A stretch of 64,000 nucleotides of DNA, taken from contig CAZUTO010000001.1 in the NCBI GenBank assembly GCA_964623085.1, positions 62,001 to 126,000 of the forward strand, in the 5' to 3' direction. Numbering within the stretch: position 1 is the first letter of the stretch; each line of letters starts with the position of its first letter. The notes beneath the pieces are model-generated. The model did no database searches. It was not told where the DNA came from and worked only from the letters and a program-made list of their open reading frames with translations. Source of the DNA: CAZUTO01 sp964623085. GTDB lineage: Bacteria; Pseudomonadota; Gammaproteobacteria; Pseudomonadales; GM7GCV1. Position numbers and translations under genes: made by a program. Shown here piece after piece: positions 1-6,966 of the stretch.

Positions 1-1055
1 GAGAGGCGCTTGAGTATTTGGTTGGGTCAATTAAGAGTGAAGCTGCACTTTCACCAGTTGGCCTTATGGCAGCGCATCGGCAAATCGTTGAGGGTTTGGA
101 GGCCTTTGCGCGCGTTAAACAAGCGCGTAAAACACACTCGCAGATCAAAGAGCAGTTAATTGAGCGCCCTGTTTTTATTACAGGGCTTCCTAGAACTGGT
201 AGTACGATTCTTCATTCGCTGCTCGCTCAAGACCCGCAGATACGCGTGCCCGCGACATGGGAAGTGATGCGACCACCAATAGCAAGAGATGATGAAGGCA
301 GTGGGATTAAATACTGCGATAAACGACTAGGCCTCGCCAACTGGTTAGCACCTGAATTTCAGTCTGTACATCCGATGGGGGCGCGGCTGCCGCAGGAGTG
401 CATCGCCATTACAGCCTATGTGTTTCGGAGTATTGTTTTTCATACGACCATGAACTTGCCTGCTTATGAAAATTGGTTCGAAGATTCGGATCAGGCTCCG
501 GCTTACCGCTTTCATCGTGAATTTTTACAACACCTCCAGTATTTCAATGGTGGAGGAAATTGGGTATTAAAGGCGCCGGGGCATATGTTTGGTATTGGCG
601 CGCTACTAGACGAATATCCTGATGCAACGATTATTCAGACTCATCGTGATCCGTTAAAAGTAGCACCCTCTTTGGCCAGCCACAGTAAAGTGCTAAGGCA
701 TGCCTTTAGTGATGCCGTAAACGACCGCGAAGCGGCATCGGATTGGTTGGATAGGTGGTGGCAAGGGTTGGATCTGATGCTTGAAGCTCGCAGTGATAAA
801 GAGTCTTGTTTCTATGATGTTTTTTATGGTGATTTTATGCAAGAGCCTCTTGAGGTTATTGAAAAGCTCTATACACGTTTAGGTTGGGAGTTTTCTTCCG
901 AAGCACAAAATAATATGGCAGCGTTTTTGTCTGCGAACCCAAAAGGTAAGCACGGAAAACATCGGTACACACTTCAGGAGTTTGATCTTGATGCTAATCA
1001 AATCCGGACTCGGTTAGATACTTATGTAAACCGTTTTTCTTTGAAGCCGGAATAG
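1..1055 (+). CDS. Sulfotransferase family protein (5' end outside window)
   Basis: Probable PAPS-dependent sulfotransferase that moves a sulfuryl group to a hydroxyl or amine acceptor; the acceptor cannot be told from sequence. The 5'-phosphosulfate loop GLPRTGST lies about 56 residues after the TTG at position 18. It is followed by the family's Trp/Arg-rich region and a late segment (THRDPLKVAPS) expected to contact the 3'-phosphate. The frame is open through the first base with no stop (codons GAG GCG CTT GAG TAT before the TTG), so the true start is upstream and the protein is partial. About 345 residues are visible. Closest in style to the Sulfotransfer_3 group common in marine gammaproteobacteria. 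The stop at 1055 is followed by 266 bases without a gene. Confidence 0.85.
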   Translation, partial: EALEYLVGSIKSEAALSPVGLMAAHRQIVEGLEAFARVKQARKTHSQIKEQLIERPVFITGLPRTGSTILHSLLAQDPQIRVPATWEVMRPPIARDDEGSGIKYCDKRLGLANWLAPEFQSVHPMGARLPQECIAITAYVFRSIVFHTTMNLPAYENWFEDSDQAPAYRFHREFLQHLQYFNGGGNWVLKAPGHMFGIGALLDEYPDATIIQTHRDPLKVAPSLASHSKVLRHAFSDAVNDREAASDWLDRWWQGLDLMLEARSDKESCFYDVFYGDFMQEPLEVIEKLYTRLGWEFSSEAQNNMAAFLSANPKGKHGKHRYTLQEFDLDANQIRTRLDTYVNRFSLKPE

Positions 1056-1222
1056 TGTTTATTCTCGGGGCTATCCGGCTTTCCCCAACAATATTTTTCC
1101 TGATTTATCCTTACTCTGATCTCACCTTTATATGAAGGGTGGTCAGTATTAAAACGGAACTAGCCCTCAAAGTTTCATTCTAGTTGTGAACGCCGTCAGC
1201 CATTAGCTTTCATTTTTATGTG

Positions 1223-1245
1223 ATTGATGTATCAATGATATTGAT
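1223..1245. promoter_or_regulatory. Candidate operator: three ATTGAT/ATCAAT half-sites
   Basis: ATTGAT (1223-1228), ATCAAT (1231-1236) and ATTGAT (1240-1245) sit within 23 bases, about 80 bases before the chalcone-isomerase-like gene. The first two form an inverted repeat with a 2-base centre. The binding protein is unknown, and the AT-rich setting makes chance occurrence possible. Confidence 0.25.
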
Positions 1246-1321
1246 GAATGTGCCGGAAAACCCCCTATTAAAGACTGGCATGTTGAAAGCTTTAATGTAG
1301 TTCCATCGGAGTTTGTAAGTT

Positions 1322-2233
1322 ATGGCGAGAAAGCACAGTTTGCGAAGCATGATCAGTGCGGATTTATCCAAATTATCCTTGGGTCTGGTGGCGTTGATCT
1401 GTTTGATAGCGTCTATAAATGTTACGGCTCAGGCTTATCTTGTAAATGGTGTCAGCAAGTATGCTGAATTTAATAGGCCGGTTTTCGCCGTGAAGCTCGA
1501 ATTGCCGAAGGTGAGAGACAATGCACAACAAATCTATAATCATCCGACGACAAAGAAACTGTCATTTAGGATCCTAGCGGAGCGATCTCCTAGGCTCTGG
1601 ACTAGGATGCTTATTCAGAATGTCTCGATGAATAACGATTCAGAAGTGATGACGGCGCAAACGAATGCGCTCACGAAGATGGCGGACACCATTAAGGGTA
1701 ACTTGGTTCCCGGAGACTTGGTGGAAATTGAAACGCTCAATCGGAATTTTACGGTACTGTCGGTCAATCGAGTGGATATTGCCACTTTTGAAACCGAGGG
1801 CTTTTTTGAATTCCTTCTTTCTGGTTTTATTGGCGAAACACCTCCGACAATAGAGGTGAAAAAACAACTGTTGGCAAATGGCGAGTACGATCCCAATATG
1901 CTTGCTCTCTTTGACTCTGTTAGCTATAGCCAGAATCGTATTGCAGACGTTAAAGCATGGGCCGCGGATGTGAATATTGAAAGACCATTGGTCGATAATC
2001 AACTGCTCGATAATCAAGGCCAGGGGCCCGCTAATCAAGCACGTGGGATGGGCGGGCCGGGCCAGCAAGCAAGAGGGCCTGGTGGGCAGCAAGCAAGGCG
2101 TGCTGGCGGTCAACAGGCTCGAGCACCTAGAGGCCAACAAGCCCGAGGTACAGGTGCAGGACAGCGAGCTGCTCAGAATACGTTGGGAGTTCAGGCAGAA
2201 GATGCTGCCGATCTATTAATTGATTTGGACTAA
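1322..2233 (+). CDS. Secreted chalcone-isomerase-like protein with QAR-repeat tail
   Basis: 303 residues. Residues 1-38 look like a signal peptide (basic start, hydrophobic 19-33, TAQA cleavage site). Residues about 40-205 resemble the bacterial chalcone-isomerase-like domain: the block PGDLVEIE, the later FEFLLSGFIGETPP and a KKQLL segment follow the family pattern of a short linker then 'F...ll..wiG..P....lk..LL'. Plant catalytic residues are not evident, so enzyme activity should not be assumed. Residues about 235-285 are low complexity, with GQQAR at 247, 255, 263 and 271, an exact 8-residue period rich in Gly, Gln and Arg. The start is supported by GGAG at 1308-1311. It is convergent with the DUF6152 gene across a shared terminator. 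The domain assignment is by eye and moderate; the periplasmic location is an inference. Confidence 0.6.
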   Translation: MARKHSLRSMISADLSKLSLGLVALICLIASINVTAQAYLVNGVSKYAEFNRPVFAVKLELPKVRDNAQQIYNHPTTKKLSFRILAERSPRLWTRMLIQNVSMNNDSEVMTAQTNALTKMADTIKGNLVPGDLVEIETLNRNFTVLSVNRVDIATFETEGFFEFLLSGFIGETPPTIEVKKQLLANGEYDPNMLALFDSVSYSQNRIADVKAWAADVNIERPLVDNQLLDNQGQGPANQARGMGGPGQQARGPGGQQARRAGGQQARAPRGQQARGTGAGQRAAQNTLGVQAEDAADLLIDLD

Positions 2234-2360
2234 TCGTATAAGAGTTCTGTCGTTGAACTATGACTTAAGCTATTCCCTGATCTATGTTCGAAGATATGCT
2301 TGAAGCTATAGCAACCCAAAGTGGGATGTCGGCAGGGCATAAAGATTTAGTGAAGATATA

Positions 2361-2389
2361 AAAAAAGGGTGCGAATAGCACCCTTTTTT
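2361..2389. terminator. Bidirectional rho-independent terminator
   Basis: A perfect 12-bp stem, AAAAAAGGGTGC (2361-2372) with GCACCCTTTTTT (2378-2389), and a 5-base loop. It has a T-run on each strand, as expected between the convergent genes ending at 2233 and 2407. Confidence 0.9.
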
Positions 2390-2406
2390 GTTTTGCGTCG
2401 AAAAAA

Positions 2407-2907
2407 CTATTCGGACGCTGCCGCTGCCATCTGCTCAGCAGGTGAGGGCGATCGTGTTTCACCGATAAACCCAAACTGATCTCGATTTTGCGGGTTGCCT
2501 GGGCTGGCGCCTTGAGTCCTCAGCATAAACACTGTGCCGTCTTTAAGAACAAGCTCTTGGCCACCGAGGCTGGTTTTTTCGTTATGGCCTATCCATGCTG
2601 ATACTTCAACTGGATCACCTACCGCCATCGTGTCGGCATGAAAGTCATAGCTGCGAGCAAGATTAGCTTGCATGGTTTCAATACGATAGGTCACGGTTTC
2701 GCCTTCTTCCTCCACATCCACATTAAAGAATATATGTGGGTTGATGTAGTCTATTTTGCTCACAGTGCCTAGTATCGTAATACTTTGATCATAGTCATAT
2801 AGCGCTCTAAATGAATGGTGCGAGAGAGCTGAACTAGCAAATAATATCGCGGCTAAAGACGCTGCGATAGCGACGCTTACAACTTTTGTTATTCTAAGTA
2901 TGTTCAT
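2407..2907 (-). CDS. DUF6152 family secreted protein
   Basis: 166 residues from the ATG at 2907. That start is preferred over the in-frame ATG at 2958 because AGGGGT lies about 7 bases before it and it gives a clean signal peptide (hydrophobic stretch ending in an ALS-type cleavage site). The mature protein begins with the HHSFRALYD motif typical of the DUF6152 family, followed by a small beta-rich domain (GTVSKIDYINPHIFFNVDVE, then a second half with GDPVEVSAWIGH). Function is unknown. Family members are small periplasmic proteins in marine and environmental proteobacteria, and the paired His residues suggest but do not prove metal binding. It is a single gene, convergent with its neighbour. 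Confidence 0.75.
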   Translation of the reverse strand: MNILRITKVVSVAIAASLAAILFASSALSHHSFRALYDYDQSITILGTVSKIDYINPHIFFNVDVEEEGETVTYRIETMQANLARSYDFHADTMAVGDPVEVSAWIGHNEKTSLGGQELVLKDGTVFMLRTQGASPGNPQNRDQFGFIGETRSPSPAEQMAAAASE

Positions 2908-3038
2908 AATTCTACCCCTAATGTTTGGCGAACTAATTATGCACTGTATTTTGATCATTTGTGTATGGAATTGCTAAGAAATTTATATAGAAAATGTTAA
3001 CGCTAAAATTAGGTATCGAGGTTCCACCTAGCGTTTAA

Positions 3039-3133
3039 GTATAGGCATCTAGGTATAGGCATAGAGAATATTTCTGATATATTGGCGCTCAAGCGATCCA
3101 ATATTTCTATTTTGGATTCCATGATGCCAATAT
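3039..3133 (+). promoter_or_regulatory. Repeat-dense region upstream of nadA
   Basis: The 241-base gap before nadA holds a 10-bp direct repeat GTATAGGCAT (3039-3048 and 3053-3062). It also holds an inverted pair ATATTGG (3079-3085) / CCAATAT (3098-3104), with a further CCAATAT copy at 3127-3133 inside the palindrome CAATATTG. This is consistent with an operator for an NAD-pathway regulator, but I do not recognise a named motif. Confidence 0.35.
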
Positions 3134-3148
3134 TGACTGTACTAACAA

Positions 3149-4150
3149 ATGGCTATTCCGACTGCTGAACTGACACCTGACATACAAAGTCGCTATATAG
3201 AGCAGATTAAAGAGTGCTTGGTGCGAGAGAATGCAGTCATTATTTCGCACTACTATACTGATCCCGTTATTCAGGCTCTGGCAGAAGAGACCGGTGGCTG
3301 CGTGTCTGATTCGCTAGAGATGGCGCGCTTTGGTAATACTCATGATGCAGAGACGCTCATTGTATGTGGTGTGAAGTTTATGGGCGAAACCGCGAAGATT
3401 CTTAATCCTGAGAAGCGTGTGCTCATGCCGACACTGGATGCAACATGCTCTTTAGATTTGGGTTGCCCAGAAAAGGAATTCTCCGCATTTTGTGATGCCT
3501 ACCCGGATCGAACCGTTGTGGTATATGCGAATACATCAGCGGCAGTGAAAGCACGTGCAGACTGGGTCGTAACATCGAGTATTGCCGTTGATGTGGTTGA
3601 ACATCTCGACGAAGAAGGAAAGAAAATTATCTGGGCGCCAGACCGTTTTTTGGGTAGTTATGTTCGCAAAAAGACGGGTGCGGATATGGTGCTCTGGGAT
3701 GGCTCTTGCATTGTGCATGAAGAGTTCAAGGCACAAGGCTTATTCGATATGAAAGCGGTGTATCCGGAAGCCGCCATACTGGTGCATCCTGAATCGCCAG
3801 AACAAGTGATCGCGCAAGCCACGGTCGTTGGATCGACGTCTCAGCTTATTGCAGCGGCGAAAGAACTACCTGAACAACAGTTGATTGTTGCGACCGACCA
3901 AGGCATTTTTTACAAAATGCAGCAAGCTGTGCCGAATAAAGAGCTAATTATTGCACCGACTGCAGGCGAGGGTGCTTCTTGTCGAAGCTGCGCTAATTGT
4001 CCTTGGATGGCAATGAATAGCCTCGAAAATCTCGCCTCCGTATTTGATCGAAGTGACAATGAAATTGAAGTTGATCCTTTAGTCGCTTCGGAAGCTATCC
4101 GTTCTCTCACGCGTATGCTCGATTTTAAGGCGCAACAGCAAGTTGCTTAG
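3149..4150 (+). CDS. nadA: Quinolinate synthase NadA
   Basis: A 4Fe-4S enzyme that condenses iminoaspartate (from NadB) with dihydroxyacetone phosphate to give quinolinate in de novo NAD synthesis. At 333 residues it is close to the E. coli protein. Candidate cluster ligands are Cys100/Cys106 in TCSLDLGC, Cys187 in DGSCIVH, and one cysteine of the C-terminal CRSCANC (278-284). HYYTDP near residue 34 and the YANTSA segment (126-131) are family hallmarks. No strong Shine-Dalgarno sequence precedes the ATG. nadB is not in the window, so this is a stand-alone unit with its own structured upstream region. Confidence 0.96.
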   Translation: MAIPTAELTPDIQSRYIEQIKECLVRENAVIISHYYTDPVIQALAEETGGCVSDSLEMARFGNTHDAETLIVCGVKFMGETAKILNPEKRVLMPTLDATCSLDLGCPEKEFSAFCDAYPDRTVVVYANTSAAVKARADWVVTSSIAVDVVEHLDEEGKKIIWAPDRFLGSYVRKKTGADMVLWDGSCIVHEEFKAQGLFDMKAVYPEAAILVHPESPEQVIAQATVVGSTSQLIAAAKELPEQQLIVATDQGIFYKMQQAVPNKELIIAPTAGEGASCRSCANCPWMAMNSLENLASVFDRSDNEIEVDPLVASEAIRSLTRMLDFKAQQQVA

Positions 4151-4176
4151 CAGGCGCTTCAAAAAGTTCTGAGATA

Positions 4177-5619
4177 CTAGAAAGCAGAATTACTCAACAT
4201 TTCAGCGGCTTTGCTGATTTTCTGATCGAGAATAGCGAGTTCAATCGGATTGTCACCTACTTCTCTTTTGGCATATTGGAGCTGGCGTATGGCGAGTTGA
4301 TAGCCACCGATAAGTGTAAAGTATTCAGCTCGCGCTTTATGTAGCTCGAGGATTTCACCAGCTAGCCCAAGTGTTTCGGCATATTCATACCAAACTAAAG
4401 CGTCGTTAGGTCGAGTGATTGTTTGACTGCGATAGATACTCGCAGCTTCAGCATACTTTGCTTGATGATTTAGCGATTCCGCCAACGCCATATTGAGTGA
4501 ATAGCTTGATGGTTTAAATTGCAGATGGTTTCGCAATATGTTTTCGGCTTCATCCGCGCGATCAATTTCTCTAAGAACATCTGCATAGAGAAGAGCGTAC
4601 ATGTGGTTGGTTTGGTCTTTTTCATACAGATCGTAGGCCTCGATAATGGCATCATCCATATTGAGTGCCCCCTGATGTGCAAGCGCCAGACCATACTGAT
4701 TAGTTTGATTAGGTTGGTCTTTAAACGCCGAGGCAAATTCCCGCACAGCGAGTTGTGGGCTATCTGCTGAGGCAACCCGAACGCGCGTTTGAATGAGCGA
4801 GTAGGCTGGATTGACGTAATAGGCTCTGGGCTGAAATTGCCGCGCTCGATTGCCTGCGTCATTAACACGGTTTTCTGTAAGCGGGTGAGAGCGCAGGTAT
4901 TCAGGTGTGCGGAAACCAACATACCGAGAGGCAGCTAGCATAGCTTCGAACATTTCTTTCATGGCTTCGGGATCTCGGCCTGACTTTGTCAGTACATCTA
5001 ATCCTAGACGATCCGCTTCCTGTTCATTTTGCCTGCTGTATCGAAGTTGTGAATCAAGTGCTACCGCTTGAGTAGCTGAAATGACGGCGAGCCCTGCATC
5101 GCTGCCGGTAGTGGCGGCTAAGATGATGCCCGCTAACAAGCCGGCCATCGTTGTAATCGTACTTCCTTGCTGTGCTTCTACTGAACGAGCAAAGTGACGC
5201 TGGCTTAAATGGGCGAGCTCATGAGCGAGCACTGAAGAGAGCTGATCTTCGGTTTGAGCATAGAGGAAAAGACCGGTATGTACACCGAGCACACCGCCAG
5301 GAACGGCAAACGCATTGAGGGTAGGGTTATTCACTACCAAAATGTCCACACGATTGTCAGAAAGCCCTGCGTTTGGAAGCATGCTATATACAAGGTCTTC
5401 GACGTATTCTTGCATTAGATAGTCTTCACCAACCTCAGCTTGACTGCGAAAAGAGCGCAGCCATGCCTGCCCGAGCTGCCTTTCTTGTGCAACGGACACA
5501 ACGCTAGAGCTAGAAGAGCCAAGTTCAGGTAGTTCAATAGATTGAGCGGATGCCTTGCCAATGGCAAAACAAAGGATAGCTAAAACGCTGAGTTGACGAA
5601 AAACAATTTGGTACTGCAT
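4177..5619 (-). CDS. bepA: M48 metalloprotease/chaperone BepA (YfgC-like) with TPR domain
   Basis: A periplasmic zinc protease that assists assembly of outer-membrane proteins such as LptD and degrades stalled forms. 480 residues: signal peptide 1-25 (ending ASA-Q), M48 domain about 45-260, and TPR-like helices about 300-480. The zinc site is visible as HELAH (133-137) with the third ligand Glu201 in NEQEADRLG. The TPR half carries the helical repeat pattern YALLYADVLREID and LNMALAESLNHQ. It converges with nadA (26-base gap) and diverges from the PerM-family permease. Length and domain order match BepA rather than the shorter LoiP. Confidence 0.92.
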   Translation of the reverse strand: MQYQIVFRQLSVLAILCFAIGKASAQSIELPELGSSSSSVVSVAQERQLGQAWLRSFRSQAEVGEDYLMQEYVEDLVYSMLPNAGLSDNRVDILVVNNPTLNAFAVPGGVLGVHTGLFLYAQTEDQLSSVLAHELAHLSQRHFARSVEAQQGSTITTMAGLLAGIILAATTGSDAGLAVISATQAVALDSQLRYSRQNEQEADRLGLDVLTKSGRDPEAMKEMFEAMLAASRYVGFRTPEYLRSHPLTENRVNDAGNRARQFQPRAYYVNPAYSLIQTRVRVASADSPQLAVREFASAFKDQPNQTNQYGLALAHQGALNMDDAIIEAYDLYEKDQTNHMYALLYADVLREIDRADEAENILRNHLQFKPSSYSLNMALAESLNHQAKYAEAASIYRSQTITRPNDALVWYEYAETLGLAGEILELHKARAEYFTLIGGYQLAIRQLQYAKREVGDNPIELAILDQKISKAAEMLSNSAF

Positions 5620-5778
5620 CTTACAACGGGTATCCTATCTTCTCTTGAAATCGAGGCGATATAGCTTCGACACCGGAGTTCTGCGTAGGTTTCATCTGCA
5701 AAGCTTTGTAACATATTTCTTGTATTATAGGCATGCTTTGGGTGTCTAAATCAGAAGATTCTGGAAAGTTAATTATTA

Positions 5779-6864
5779 ATGCGTGATATTGTTAACATCT
5801 GGCTTCATCGATATTTCGGGGATGAAGAGGCGTTACTTCTCGCCATTATTATCGTCACAAGCCTTTTACTGATCTGGTTTCTGGGCGATGTTCTCTCACC
5901 ATTTCTAGTCGCGCTTATCCTTGCCTATATCCTACAAGGTGTAGTGACGATGTTGGTCGGCTGGAAGCTAAACCGGATATGGGCCGTTGTCATCACGTTT
6001 ACCGGCTTTATTGGCATTATTTCCGCGCTGTCTGTTTTTATCGTTCCCTTAATTCTCGCTCAGGTTGCTGGAGTGGTTGCCGATTTGCCAGATATTCTCG
6101 GTCGTGGCGAAGCATTGCTAACCGCTACCGCAGAAGAGTATTCGACCGTGGTGAGTGAATCACTTCTAGAGCAGGTTTTTTTAGAGTTAAATCAATTCGC
6201 CTTATCTCAGGGAGAGACGTTACTCACGAGTTCACTAGATAGTCTGCCAGGCCTTTTCACACTCATTGTGTATGCCACGCTCGTATTTATTTTGGTGTTT
6301 TTTCTACTGAAAGATTGGCAGGAGCTCGCCCAGGGAGTGAAAGGCTTTTTACCTACTCGACGCGGCGCAATGCGCTTGATTTGGGTGGAGATGGATCAAC
6401 AGCTGGCCAATTATCTGCGTGGTAAAGCCGTTGAAATTGTCATAGTGGCTGTCGCTGCTTACATTGTATTTTTGTTATTTGGTCTTCGTTACGCATTGCT
6501 TCTATCGCTGTTCGTTGGCTTGTCCGTGCTTATACCCTTTGTCGGAGCATTTGCCGTCACTATCCCTGTGGCGTTGGTCGCCATTTTTCAGTGGGGACTG
6601 GAGCCACAGACGTTTTATCTCGTTTTGGCTTACGTTATTCTGCAACTACTTGACGGGAATGTGTTGGTCCCACTTTTATTTTCAGAAGCGGTAAACCTAA
6701 ACCCTGTCGTTATTATTTTAGCGATTCTTGTATTTGGTGGAATATGGGGCTTGTGGGGGGTGTTTTTTGCTATTCCGTTAGCAACCTTCATTAAAGCGGT
6801 TATAGTGGCTTGGCCGGTATCACCGATCGCCGATCCGGTAATTGATGCGGCCGATATTGATTAG
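5779..6864 (+). CDS. AI-2E family transporter (PerM-like permease)
   Basis: 361 residues with about seven or eight predicted membrane segments: an N-terminal pair from about residue 18 to 75, a soluble central stretch (about 85-165), then a membrane half with the hallmark LRYALLLSLFVGLSVLIPFVG and the LLDGNVLVPLLFSEAVNLNPV segment. These match the AI-2E/PerM family (PF01594). Members have been linked to export of autoinducer-2, to Na+/H+ exchange and to permease roles, so the substrate here is unknown. It neighbours bepA, as perM neighbours bepA in other gammaproteobacteria. Confidence 0.88.
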   Translation: MRDIVNIWLHRYFGDEEALLLAIIIVTSLLLIWFLGDVLSPFLVALILAYILQGVVTMLVGWKLNRIWAVVITFTGFIGIISALSVFIVPLILAQVAGVVADLPDILGRGEALLTATAEEYSTVVSESLLEQVFLELNQFALSQGETLLTSSLDSLPGLFTLIVYATLVFILVFFLLKDWQELAQGVKGFLPTRRGAMRLIWVEMDQQLANYLRGKAVEIVIVAVAAYIVFLLFGLRYALLLSLFVGLSVLIPFVGAFAVTIPVALVAIFQWGLEPQTFYLVLAYVILQLLDGNVLVPLLFSEAVNLNPVVIILAILVFGGIWGLWGVFFAIPLATFIKAVIVAWPVSPIADPVIDAADID

Positions 6865-6966
6865 TATTTAACGGCGGCGGTTATCGTCGAAACTTGAAGC
6901 TAAATCGATTGCCAGTTGGTGCATTAGATAAACAATAAAATTATCGAATTTGAGGAGAGATCGTTC

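Noticed and set aside
1640..2140. 166-residue minus-strand frame opposite the QAR-repeat gene
   Set aside because: A shadow of the repeat-rich plus-strand gene; Cys/Pro/Leu-rich composition with no start signal.
2284..2361. 25-codon frame ending at the terminator after the QAR-repeat gene
   Set aside because: No Shine-Dalgarno sequence, no recognisable sequence, and it ends in the terminator A-run; too short to support.
6909..6941. Possible aceE promoter TTGCCA ... ACAATA/TAAAAT
   Set aside because: The good -10 is 21 bases from the -35, and the 17-base option has a poor -10; not strong enough to list.
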